A stretch of DNA of 13,809 bases from Fructobacillus cardui (GCF_023218935.1 NZ_JAJIAL010000018.1), one strand, 5' to 3'. Numbered from the stretch's first letter, positions 1-6,831 are shown. A program made the numbers and translations. Notes: a model not told the origin generated them from the sequence alone.

Positions 1-272
1 ATGTAGATGGGAACCATTATATTGATACTTCAGGCCTTCAATCTGATGTTACTAATGTATTATTTTTCCCAGACAAGAACCAAAGCAATACCGACCTTCA
101 AGAAGGGATTGTCCAAGTGAAGGTGAATGCAAAATATAATGGCTTCAATAGTGGTCAATCGATTTTAGATTATCACGTCACTTTTGATACGACGCAGAAA
201 AAGATAACCGATGTCCATTTTGTTGGTACTGAGAAATTTGAAGCAAATAGTACAGTAATGTCTGGAAATTAA
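1..272 (+). CDS. 3' end of a gene, possibly a TcpC/VirB8-like conjugation protein
   Basis: The reading frame with its first complete codon at position 3 stays open from the window edge to TAA at 270-272, giving 89 C-terminal residues. The start lies outside the window. The visible part is hydrophilic with alternating beta-strand-like stretches (IVQVKVNAKY, ILDYHVTFD, ITDVHFVGTEKF), consistent with an extracytoplasmic NTF2-like fold. That fold is used by TcpC and VirB8-like components of Gram-positive conjugation systems, and the phrase about a target variable followed by a force-like strand pattern recalls their C-terminal domains. The assignment is from memory of family style and from context, with a plasmid partition module, CHAP hydrolase and adhesin downstream. 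No diagnostic catalytic motif is visible, so other secreted or membrane-anchored proteins are possible. There is no obvious terminator right after the stop; an AT-rich palindrome cluster follows directly. Confidence 0.55.
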   Translation, partial: VDGNHYIDTSGLQSDVTNVLFFPDKNQSNTDLQEGIVQVKVNAKYNGFNSGQSILDYHVTFDTTQKKITDVHFVGTEKFEANSTVMSGN

Positions 273-273
273 A

Positions 274-315
274 CATATATTTATACATATATGTATACTC
301 ATATTTATAAATATA
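274..315. repeat. AT-rich palindrome cluster 1 (putative ParB-type binding region)
   Basis: Perfect 16-base palindrome TATACATATATGTATA at 282-297, made of ATACAT (283-288) facing ATGTAT (291-296), followed by a second palindrome ATATTTATAAATAT at 301-314 and TATACG at 312-317. The same hexamer pair recurs in three other intergenic regions of the window, around the partition genes. It lies just upstream of the SOS-type promoter of the 90-residue gene. The palindromes are seen directly; binding by the RHH protein encoded at 6832-7119 is inferred. Confidence 0.6.
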
Positions 316-346
316 CGCATGGTAAGCAAAAACCAAAAATAAGATA

Positions 347-375
347 TTGCTTATACGAACAAATGTTCGTATAAT
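347..375 (+). promoter_or_regulatory. Sigma-A promoter with embedded LexA/DinR box
   Basis: A -35 element TTGCTT (347-352), a 17-base spacer and a perfect -10 TATAAT (370-375) form a strong promoter. The spacer contains CGAACAAATGTTCG at 356-369, a fully symmetrical match to the Gram-positive LexA/DinR consensus core CGAAC-N4-GTTCG. The dyad extends to 9-base arms, TATACGAAC (352-360) and GTTCGTATA (365-373). A repressor bound here would cover both promoter elements. Transcription would start near 382, giving a leader of about 14 bases with AGGAG at 385-389. The elements are seen; regulation by the host LexA is inferred, and a plasmid or phage-type repressor with the same specificity is possible. 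Confidence 0.8.
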
Positions 376-395
376 TATTTTGATAGGAGTTTATC

Positions 396-668
396 ATGGA
401 TAATGAAATTGATTTGACTGTAAATAAAATAAATCGCCAAATTGAGCCTTTATTTCGCAAAGAAAGGAATACCCTTTATCATTTTAGAGTGGTTGGGACC
501 CCTTTTACTGAGAAATATAACATTTTCTTTGAATGGCACAAGATCAATCATTCAACCATCTCACGCCAAGTTGGTAGCTATTCCAAACGTAACTCAAAAT
601 ATATTGATGAATTTGTTCAATCGTTAGAACGAGCAACGGGTGTATCGGTTCAATTGTTACTACAATAA
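396..668 (+). CDS. Unrecognised 90-residue protein under an SOS-type promoter
   Basis: The ATG at 396 has AGGAG (385-389) six bases upstream and a strong promoter directly before it, so the gene is well supported although the family is not recognised. The protein is small, soluble and basic, with no signal peptide or membrane segment. It appears to have an N-terminal helix (residues 1-25), two or three strands in the middle (around LYHFRVVG and YNIFFEWHK) and a C-terminal helix (about 68-84) ending in a hydrophobic strand. It is monocistronic: a terminator follows within 20 bases. The LexA box in its promoter suggests production upon DNA damage or on entry of single-stranded plasmid DNA. A role in damage tolerance, replication or transfer would fit, but no function can be assigned from the sequence. 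Confidence 0.78.
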   Translation: MDNEIDLTVNKINRQIEPLFRKERNTLYHFRVVGTPFTEKYNIFFEWHKINHSTISRQVGSYSKRNSKYIDEFVQSLERATGVSVQLLLQ

Positions 669-686
669 CTAATTATTTCATATAAC

Positions 687-718
687 AAAGCACTATTTCC
701 ATTGATGGTGCTTTTTTT
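687..718 (+). terminator. Rho-independent terminator after the 90-residue gene
   Basis: Stem with arms AAAGCACTATT (687-697) and GATGGTGCTTT (704-714), with two G-U pairs, a six-base loop and a run of seven T at 712-718. It isolates the SOS-type gene from the ART-like operon. Confidence 0.85.
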
Positions 719-814
719 AATGAATTTAAAGTAGCTGGATTTTATGAACTCTCAACGCGAATACGAGTCAGCTGTTTTTAAAAAAGGGAATATCAGTAAT
801 TTACCTTCATTCAA

Positions 815-850
815 CCATAGTCATGGTAGGGAAACTTCCCTATATGGAGG
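815..850 (+). promoter_or_regulatory. Hairpin overlapping the ribosome binding site of the ART-like gene
   Basis: TAGGGAA (827-833) and TTCCCTA (836-842) form a perfect stem around a two-base turn. Flanking bases CCATA (815-819) can pair with TATGG (843-847), extending the structure with a seven-base bulge and taking up the first two G of the GGAGG at 846-850. A competing small hairpin CCAT/ATGG (815-818 with 823-826) is also possible. The arrangement could limit translation or act as a DNA operator. No convincing -35/-10 pair was found for this operon between 719 and 815. Confidence 0.45.
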
Positions 851-858
851 AAATTCTG

Positions 859-1542
859 ATGGAAAAGTGGTATCACGGTTCATCATCAAACTTTGATTCA
901 TTTAAACACCAAGCAATTGGAACAAATGGCCATGCACAGGGCTTTGGTATTTATCTGACTCAGAGTAAAGAAGTTGCAAGGTCATACGCTGGCACCGGTA
1001 AAGGTCACGAAAGCCAAGGATTCGTTTATCATGTTGATGCTTCCAAAATTAACGATATGCGACAACTTGATCCAGAACAAGTAACGATGAATCAGGAAGA
1101 TGTCGTTCAAATCTTAAAGTCAATTACAGAAGTGCAAGATGAATATCCATACACACTTGTTGATTATTCCGGAAACCCTGATCTTGAAGTTGGGTGGAAC
1201 GAAGAAAATGAAGAAATTGCGCAAGAAATTGCTTTTAATTTACTTGAAAATGAAACTAATGATCTTGATGTAATCAACGAGTTACGAAACGCTTCTGATG
1301 AAAGTGAAGCAGTTGGGAATGGATTGACCCAAGCAATGATTGGTTCTGCTCAGGACTGGACTCAAACTGATGCCAATGGGCAACCAGCTTTAGTTGTTTT
1401 TGACCCCAATAATTTGTCAATTCTTGAAAAAGAATCAGTGCATGAGCCACAACCTGTGCAAAAACAAACCATTCAACCAGAACTAACAGCTGATGATGCC
1501 GAGTATCTGAGCACTCTATCAGAAATTGAATTGCACCAATAA
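859..1542 (+). CDS. ADP-ribosyltransferase-like protein of ART-PolyVal type
   Basis: The start is taken at ATG 859, since GGAGG (846-850) lies eight bases before it and the conserved motif begins at once; an in-frame ATG at 823 lies inside the hairpin and lacks a site. The 227-residue protein opens with WYHGSSSNFDSF (residues 4-15), then IGTN and GFGIYLTQSKEVARSYA (28-44), and ends its core with ALVVFDPNNLSIL. This order (YHG, a GxGxY strand, an A-x-x-Y helix, a final FDP strand) matches the ADP-ribosyltransferase domain found in polyvalent proteins of phages and conjugative elements. His6 and Tyr32 would be the NAD-binding pair; the third catalytic residue is not obvious. The stretch 85-160 is acidic and helical. 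Unlike the usual multi-domain carriers this is a stand-alone domain with a short tail. It is followed after 14 bases by the acidic protein, probably translated from the same mRNA. The target is unknown. Confidence 0.7.
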   Translation: MEKWYHGSSSNFDSFKHQAIGTNGHAQGFGIYLTQSKEVARSYAGTGKGHESQGFVYHVDASKINDMRQLDPEQVTMNQEDVVQILKSITEVQDEYPYTLVDYSGNPDLEVGWNEENEEIAQEIAFNLLENETNDLDVINELRNASDESEAVGNGLTQAMIGSAQDWTQTDANGQPALVVFDPNNLSILEKESVHEPQPVQKQTIQPELTADDAEYLSTLSEIELHQ

Positions 1543-1556
1543 GGAGGGAATCAGCA

Positions 1557-2780
1557 ATGACGAAAGAATGGCAATCATTAAAAGAAGAATATTTAGCTCT
1601 TTGGCAACGATCTGAACAAACTTATAACACTCTGGTAGTAAAAGAAGTCATTCGTGCTGCCGAACGAGAACTAGAAAAAACCGGAGCTATGAATATTGTT
1701 GACGACTTAAAAAGAAATGGATTTAGTTCTCAAAAACCTTCGCCGGAAAGTTTGCGTGTCATTTTAAAAGACATGGACTTTGTTTATCCCGAAAATTCAG
1801 GTGTTGATGAACCAGAAAGTTACTTTGGTGTTTATTTACGTGATGAAATAAAACCAGAAATAATTGACGACATGGAAGAAGATATGGCACTTATGACGGA
1901 TTATCTTGGTGGTTCCATAAGTTCACAGGAGGATGACCCCAAATTAACGAATGAGGAAATAGAGATTATTCATAATACCGGTGCTGATTGGTTATTGGAA
2001 GATGTAAATATTGATTCACCAGAAAAAAATCAAATTCTAAAAGAAGTCAAAGCTGATTCATCAAATAATGATACAAAGGGGCTTAATATGATGACACCAT
2101 TGCTGAAAAAGCAACGTGATGAAATACTTGAAAGCGGTGCACTAGAAGCTAGTTACTCTAATAATGTGAAATCAGAAATGCTTGATCTGGATCCCGATTT
2201 GTTAGCTAAAACTTTTGCTGACGAAGGTGTTGTCAGTATTTTAACTGCTGAAGCCCAAAAGGGGTCTCAAAATCATCAAAACGAATTTGATAATGTTCTT
2301 GTGACTGAAATGGTTCGGAACATGGAATTAGAGGATTTTGAAGATGTTTCTGATTTTTTTGGTACTAACCAAAAAGACTACAACGAAAAGGGTTATAAGT
2401 CCCTTAACCCATCTCCTGTTAATTTAGATCAAAGCACTTACAAGCAACTAAAAAAAGAAATTGTTGATGACACTGCGTTGAACGTTGGCTATTTACAAGA
2501 AGTTAAATCAGATATGTTATATCTGGATCCAAATATTTTGGAAAAAGTATTGTCAAATGAAGATACAGCTCAAGCACTCTCGTCAGAAGCAAACAAGGCT
2601 AATCAAGGATTAGCTAACCAATTCGATAACATACTGGTCACTGAAATGACGAGAGAATTAAATTACCAAGACTTTAAATCAGTAGCCCCTAAGTTTATGA
2701 ACTTCGCCAAATCGGAACTGTCGCAACAAGAAGATCTCGACTTTGCTGCTAGCCAATTAGAAAATAATATTACCCTGTAG
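1557..2780 (+). CDS. Acidic protein with an internal tandem repeat, partner of the ART-like gene
   Basis: The ATG at 1557 follows a strong AAGGAGGG site that overlaps the stop of the ART-like gene, so the two are a translationally close operon. The 407-residue protein has no signal peptide or membrane segment and no recognised family. It is strongly acidic: residues 101-200 hold about 25 Asp/Glu against 8 Lys/Arg. Two copies of a roughly 70-residue unit are visible, the first near residues 195-268 (VKSEMLDLDPDLLAK then NEFDNVLVTEMVR) and the second near 315-388 (VKSDMLYLDPNILEK then NQFDNILVTEMTR). The units look all-helical and have diverged, so the duplication is old. Acidic charge and context allow a DNA mimic, an antirestriction protein or an inhibitor of the ART-like protein; these are inferences. 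A structural or helicase-loader role is not excluded. Confidence 0.75.
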   Translation: MTKEWQSLKEEYLALWQRSEQTYNTLVVKEVIRAAERELEKTGAMNIVDDLKRNGFSSQKPSPESLRVILKDMDFVYPENSGVDEPESYFGVYLRDEIKPEIIDDMEEDMALMTDYLGGSISSQEDDPKLTNEEIEIIHNTGADWLLEDVNIDSPEKNQILKEVKADSSNNDTKGLNMMTPLLKKQRDEILESGALEASYSNNVKSEMLDLDPDLLAKTFADEGVVSILTAEAQKGSQNHQNEFDNVLVTEMVRNMELEDFEDVSDFFGTNQKDYNEKGYKSLNPSPVNLDQSTYKQLKKEIVDDTALNVGYLQEVKSDMLYLDPNILEKVLSNEDTAQALSSEANKANQGLANQFDNILVTEMTRELNYQDFKSVAPKFMNFAKSELSQQEDLDFAASQLENNITL

Positions 2781-2905
2781 TTAAAAGAAGAAATAAAGAC
2801 TCTTTTCAAAAAGTTTATTCCTCTTAGGTGCAGCTTTTTCGGTTTTTTTATAGTAAAATTAATAACTGTTCCACAGATAAAAAAATTGAAAAAGGAGGAT
2901 TTGGC

Positions 2906-4150
2906 ATGAAAAATGACATCATTAGCTTTTTCGCCGGTGTAGGCGGAATTGATCTAGGGTTTGAAGATGCAGGCAAGTATCGCACAGTTTATGCAAATGA
3001 GTTTGATAAAAATGCTCAACATACTTTTGAATTAAATTTCAATAAGCGTGGCGCCTATCTTGATCGTCGAGATATTAAAGAAGTCACACCCGACGATATT
3101 AAAGAACAAACTGTTAATGCGAATATACTACTTGCTGGTTTCCCTTGCCAGCCGTTCAGTATTGCAGGATTTAGAAAAGGGTTTGAAGATAATCGAGGGG
3201 ACTTATTTTTTGAAACCCTTCGCATTATCAAATCAATACAACCAAAGGTTGTTTTTCTAGAAAATGTTAAAAACTTAGTTACTCATGATCACGGAAATAC
3301 TTTTAAAGTTATTCGTGAGTTTATGGTTCATACTGGTTATTACGTCAAATGGAAAGTTCTGAACTCGAAAGAATACGGGAATGTCCCTCAAAATAGGGAA
3401 CGTATCTACGTTGTTGGTTTTAAAGACAAAAACGCCTTTAAAAACTTTACCTTTCCAGAAAAAATTGATTTAACTACCTCTCTATCAGACATTATTGATT
3501 TTGATGCAAAAACAGGCGAAACGACTAAATTTGGAGATACGCTAGAGGAAAAATTCTTTTATCGTAAGGACAAACAAACCTTTTATCCTGATTTGATCTC
3601 GGAGATGACAAGCTCCAATACTGTTTATCAATGGAGACGGCAGTACGTTCGTGAGAATAAGTCCGGTGTTGTACCTACTTTAACCGCTAACATGGGAACA
3701 GGTGGCCATAACGTACCATTAATTCGTACTCATAATGGTGAGATTCGTAAGTTGACTCCGAGAGAGACATTCAACGCTCAAGGGTACCCAGCTGACTATG
3801 TGTTACCATCAGATTCGTCACTTAGTGCATTATACAAACAAGCTGGTAACTCTGTGGCTGTACCTGTTATTAGTCGTATTGCACAAAATATTACAAAAGC
3901 TCTTGAAAAAGGGGATTTGGACGACTCGCTCCCCCAAGTTGAGGGTAAGGTGGCATTAATTTATACGAAAATGGATGGAAGAATGGCAGGCGAATCCTAT
4001 CCTATACAATGGTTTGATAATAAATCTATTGCCGAACAGAAATTAATTGAGTACAGAAATAAGACTAATACAGCAATTTATGACGATCTGGATTTTTATA
4101 AGGCTATAAAAAAAGGTGGAAAACACGAATTCTATTCTATTGCTGGATAA
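2906..4150 (+). CDS. DNA (cytosine-5) methyltransferase of a type II R-M system
   Basis: Transfers a methyl group from S-adenosylmethionine to C5 of cytosine in the recognition sequence, protecting DNA from the adjacent endonuclease. The start is ATG 2906, behind AAAGGAGGAT; the longer frame from 2828 adds residues unlike the family. In the 414-residue protein the motifs appear in order: motif I FAGVGG (9-14), motif IV FPCQPFS with catalytic Cys81, motif VI ENV (119-121), motif VIII QNRERIYVVGF (162-172), motif IX near RKLTPRETFNAQGYP (281-295) and motif X QAGNSVAVP (312-320). The target recognition region lies between about 175 and 275 and includes LTANMGTGGHNVP. About 80 residues follow motif X (335-414), more than usual, with an aromatic-rich small-domain look. 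The specificity cannot be read from the sequence. A hairpin terminator begins at its last base, before the endonuclease gene. Confidence 0.95.
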   Translation: MKNDIISFFAGVGGIDLGFEDAGKYRTVYANEFDKNAQHTFELNFNKRGAYLDRRDIKEVTPDDIKEQTVNANILLAGFPCQPFSIAGFRKGFEDNRGDLFFETLRIIKSIQPKVVFLENVKNLVTHDHGNTFKVIREFMVHTGYYVKWKVLNSKEYGNVPQNRERIYVVGFKDKNAFKNFTFPEKIDLTTSLSDIIDFDAKTGETTKFGDTLEEKFFYRKDKQTFYPDLISEMTSSNTVYQWRRQYVRENKSGVVPTLTANMGTGGHNVPLIRTHNGEIRKLTPRETFNAQGYPADYVLPSDSSLSALYKQAGNSVAVPVISRIAQNITKALEKGDLDDSLPQVEGKVALIYTKMDGRMAGESYPIQWFDNKSIAEQKLIEYRNKTNTAIYDDLDFYKAIKKGGKHEFYSIAG

Positions 4151-4178
4151 AAAAAGCTCTCTTAGGAGGGCTTTTTTG
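4150..4178 (+). terminator. Hairpin terminator between methyltransferase and endonuclease genes
   Basis: Twelve-pair stem (AAAAAAGCTCTC 4150-4161 with GAGGGCTTTTTT 4166-4177, one G-U pair, loop 4162-4165) ending in six T. It starts within the methyltransferase stop codon and ends 34 bases before the endonuclease start. It would reduce endonuclease mRNA relative to methyltransferase mRNA, or else the endonuclease has its own promoter, which is not visible in the short gap. Confidence 0.8.
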
Positions 4179-4211
4179 TTATGCTTAAAAAGTAATAAAG
4201 GAGAATTAAAT

Positions 4212-5768
4212 ATGTGGGAAAATCTGGAGACAAGTCAAAAAGAAATATATAAAAAATTAATTACTAATTTTGCTTCTTTAAGTGAAGCTTTTGCACAAAA
4301 AGAAGACGAAACTGCAAATGTTATTATTGCCCCCATTATCAATTCTAAATATCAAGAAACATCTTTTAAAAACTCCTTCAATGCAACCATTGAGGACATA
4401 GGAAACTCATCTTTTGATGCTTCTATCAATAACGGAAATCAAGGGAAATATTTAGTTGGAATAAAAGCCTTTGGAGTGAAAAGTGGGTTTCAAAAAATTG
4501 CTCAATTTAAGTCATCAAGTCAATCTGAAGACTGGTTTTCAATTATTTCCTCTATAAAAAACAGAAACATGAACGGCAAAAGTAAGGAAGATTTTGATGA
4601 TTACTTGAAGCTGGCTTCACGAATTGCAACGTTAAGAAACAAACGGATTGAGTCCTCAAAAAGCCAATTACAAGGTTTTGATTATACTCAAGATGTATCT
4701 TCTGTTTACCATGTTCTAATGCCCTCTCCAACAATTAAGTCTCCCAAAAAAGGGGATAAACCATATATTATGGTAGGGGAGACGTCATATTTACCAATTG
4801 ATATTGATAATTTAAGAATACTAGGTCCCACCAGCAAGGATCATCTTCAAAATTTTCGTTTTACAGACACTAACCACATATATCAGTATAATAGTGCGGA
4901 TAGTCAGCTACTAATGTCTTTTCATGCTACGGATAAAAAGAATGAAGATAACGAGTCAATTGGTGTTGAGAAATGGCCGATTCAATACATTGATAACGCT
5001 TTTGATTTTTTCTTAAATCTTCCTACTGTAAAAACAACCAAAGCCAATAATCATGTTACTCAATCATTCACGTTTGCAATCAAAACAAATCGAAGATCAG
5101 GTTTCAATGAATGGTTCGCTGGACCCAAAAATCCAATCAAAGAAAAAGATAACAGATACTTAGAACTAGTTACTCTTGGTGAGTCAATATTAGGCAAAAA
5201 AGTAAATTGGCAGAAAAATATTGATTTTGTTTTATTTGGGGACTTCACTACTTCTAAAGAAAAAGAAAAGCGAGAAAATATAAGGGAAGTCTTAACAAAA
5301 CAAGCAGAGCCTTACCCAGAGTTATTGAAAAAAGTATTAGTCGCATTATGGCGTGGTGATAAACCATATGAGGTATATATTCCGGTACCCAATGCACGTG
5401 AATTTAATCGTGCACATCCTAACTTTTTTGCCACTGGTGCGGGCCTTTTAGAGGGTTCAAAACTCACTTCTCCTGTTTCAACGCGAACTTTTACTATCCG
5501 CTTTATGCCTTCAGAAGAGGAAATAGAAATGGTTCTTACTCAAGCAAATGGTAAAGCTATTCAAAGTGTTGACTCACAATACAAATTTGGTAAGTGGGTC
5601 CTAAAAAAAATCTTCCAATTAAATGATCGAGAACTTTTAACAGACGATATTTTAGATGAACTTAATATCAATGCCATGTGTTTAAAAAAATATGATGACG
5701 GACGTCCGATTACTTTAGAGTTCACGTACGTTGATCCTGATAATGAACCAGACGATTTTTGGAAATAA
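4212..5768 (+). CDS. Type II restriction endonuclease paired with the C5 methyltransferase
   Basis: The start is ATG 4212 with AAAGGAG eight to nine bases upstream; the upstream in-frame ATG at 4116 would overlap the methyltransferase gene and pass through the terminator. The product has 518 residues. Its N-terminal half holds SFDASI (67-72, Asp69) and, after a short loop, YLVGIKAFG (80-88, Lys85), followed by QKIAQFK (94-100). This resembles a PD-(D/E)xK core in which the usual acidic residue before the lysine is replaced by Gly83. The C-terminal part (about 385-505: YEVYIPVPNAREFNRAHPNFF, then GKAIQSVDSQYKFGKWVLKKIF and LLTDDILDELNI) resembles the B3-like DNA-binding domain known from NgoFVII/BfiI-type enzymes, here recalled rather than searched. 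No HKD phospholipase D motif is seen. Position directly after the methyltransferase supports the role strongly. The cut site is unknown. Confidence 0.82.
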   Translation: MWENLETSQKEIYKKLITNFASLSEAFAQKEDETANVIIAPIINSKYQETSFKNSFNATIEDIGNSSFDASINNGNQGKYLVGIKAFGVKSGFQKIAQFKSSSQSEDWFSIISSIKNRNMNGKSKEDFDDYLKLASRIATLRNKRIESSKSQLQGFDYTQDVSSVYHVLMPSPTIKSPKKGDKPYIMVGETSYLPIDIDNLRILGPTSKDHLQNFRFTDTNHIYQYNSADSQLLMSFHATDKKNEDNESIGVEKWPIQYIDNAFDFFLNLPTVKTTKANNHVTQSFTFAIKTNRRSGFNEWFAGPKNPIKEKDNRYLELVTLGESILGKKVNWQKNIDFVLFGDFTTSKEKEKRENIREVLTKQAEPYPELLKKVLVALWRGDKPYEVYIPVPNAREFNRAHPNFFATGAGLLEGSKLTSPVSTRTFTIRFMPSEEEIEMVLTQANGKAIQSVDSQYKFGKWVLKKIFQLNDRELLTDDILDELNINAMCLKKYDDGRPITLEFTYVDPDNEPDDFWK

Positions 5769-5807
5769 TCAATTTGTTTTTTATAAAAATTCAATACCAT
5801 GTTATTT

Positions 5808-5833
5808 AAAGGACTTTTTTAGAAAGTCTTTTT
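5808..5833 (+). terminator. Terminator after the restriction endonuclease gene
   Basis: Stem AAGGACTTT (5809-5817) with AAAGTCTTT (5823-5831), one G-U pair, five-base loop and trailing T to 5833. It closes the restriction-modification unit before the partition region. Confidence 0.75.
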
Positions 5834-5900
5834 CATTTTATACCTATTTTCCATGCTACCCTAAAAAATAAAATGTACAATTTTTACATAAGTGCAGTAC

Positions 5901-5957
5901 AAATATAATTATATTTACGAATATACATATAATTATATGTATGGTATAATTATAATT
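5901..5957. repeat. AT-rich palindrome cluster 2 upstream of parA (putative parS/operator)
   Basis: Three adjacent palindromes: AAATATAATTATATTT at 5901-5916, the perfect 20-base ATACATATAATTATATGTAT at 5923-5942, and TATAATTATA at 5945-5954. The central one contains ATACAT (5923-5928) facing ATGTAT (5937-5942), the same hexamers as in the other clusters. Position directly before a ParA gene is typical of the centromere-operator of type Ib partition systems. Centromere function is inferred. Confidence 0.72.
5922..5950 (+). promoter_or_regulatory. Putative parAB promoter within cluster 2
   Basis: A -10 TATAAT at 5945-5950 stands 17 bases after TATACA (5922-5927), a four-of-six match to the -35 consensus. 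The 20-base palindrome fills the space between, so ParB binding would block RNA polymerase. An alternative -10 TATAAT is at 5904-5909, with a TTTACA at 5883-5888 that is 15 bases away. Confidence 0.5.
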
Positions 5958-6012
5958 GTATTCGAGTTTATCGAAGAACAAATTTAATTGTAAATATAAA
6001 GTGAGGCTTGAT

Positions 6013-6819
6013 ATGAAGAAAATTGGTTTCATCGCTGAAAAAGGTGGCGCCGGTAAGACAACTCAGTCCTACAATTTTGCAGGTTATTTAGCAGCCAAAA
6101 ATAAAAAAGTATTATTGATTGATTTAGACCACCAACTATCGTTAACGAGAGAAGTTTTTGGCGTTTTAGAGGAAAAGGGCTCAAGTGTTAATCTATTTCG
6201 AGATCAGAGTACCAAGATTTATAACGTTAAAAATAACATTGATTTGTTACCCGCCAGTCTATCTCTTGAGCTCCTAGAAAAAGAACTAGCTTTAACAGAC
6301 ATCGAGATGCCCAGTTTGATTCTTAGTTATTGGTTTCAGGACCATGCTGAAGAGATTGATTTGAAACAATATGATTACATTATTTTTGATACGCACCCCG
6401 ACTTCGGAATTGTAAACAAAAATGTTGTAGTAGCTTCAGATGCCATTATTAGTCCACTAGAACCAAACTTATTTGGTTGGGCCGCAAAGGTAAGAATTCA
6501 ATCACGCATTGATAATTTGTTGGAACATCTAATCAATCCAAGTACAAGAAAACCTTTCATTGAAACACCTCTGTTCTTTATCAACAATAAGGTTGAACAT
6601 AATACTAATGAGTCCCGAACATTATTAGAAAAAACAGAGAATGACCCACAAGTGATTGCTACAATCCCAAATAAGCAATTATTTAAAGCAACGATTCGGA
6701 AAAATATGCCTATTGCTGATATGCAATCAGATGTGAAAATTTTCAACGCAAACCGTAAATTCTTTGATACTATCAACATGGCCTATGCTGATATTGAAAA
6801 TGTAGTAGATAAAATTTAA
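6013..6819 (+). CDS. parA: ParA-family plasmid partition ATPase
   Basis: Deviant Walker-type ATPase that moves plasmid copies over the nucleoid together with a centromere-binding partner. The start is ATG 6013, with GTGAGG at 6001-6006; an in-frame TTG at 5956 lies inside the promoter palindromes. The 268-residue protein has the deviant Walker A motif KGGAGKTT (10-17), A' region VLLIDLDHQ (33-41) and Walker B IIFDTHPD (123-130). There is no N-terminal DNA-binding domain, which puts it with the short type Ib ParA proteins (Delta/ParF/Soj-like). The parB gene starts 12 bases after its stop, on the same mRNA. Regulation is probably by the partner protein binding the palindromes at 5901-5957, as in other type Ib systems where the ATPase does not itself repress. 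Confidence 0.95.
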   Translation: MKKIGFIAEKGGAGKTTQSYNFAGYLAAKNKKVLLIDLDHQLSLTREVFGVLEEKGSSVNLFRDQSTKIYNVKNNIDLLPASLSLELLEKELALTDIEMPSLILSYWFQDHAEEIDLKQYDYIIFDTHPDFGIVNKNVVVASDAIISPLEPNLFGWAAKVRIQSRIDNLLEHLINPSTRKPFIETPLFFINNKVEHNTNESRTLLEKTENDPQVIATIPNKQLFKATIRKNMPIADMQSDVKIFNANRKFFDTINMAYADIENVVDKI

Positions 6820-6831
6820 GGAGAATTGATT

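Noticed and set aside
442..627. Alternative frame inside the 90-residue gene
   Set aside because: No ribosome site; the main frame is directly joined to a strong promoter and AGGAG.
823..858. Upstream ATG for the ART-like gene
   Set aside because: It lies inside the hairpin, lacks a ribosome site, and the family motif starts right after ATG 859, which has GGAGG.
2828..2905. Upstream ATG for the methyltransferase
   Set aside because: The 26 extra residues are low quality and contain the true AAAGGAGG site; family members begin near the motif I strand.
4116..4211. Upstream ATG for the endonuclease
   Set aside because: It would overlap the methyltransferase gene and read through the terminator hairpin; ATG 4212 has a strong ribosome site.
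5561..5800. Minus-strand open frame over the endonuclease 3' end
   Set aside because: It is antisense to a well supported gene and has no ribosome site or recognisable product; the same holds for the other minus-strand frames in the window.
5956..6012. TTG start for parA
   Set aside because: It lies within the promoter palindromes and adds residues before the canonical MKKIGFIAEKGG start.
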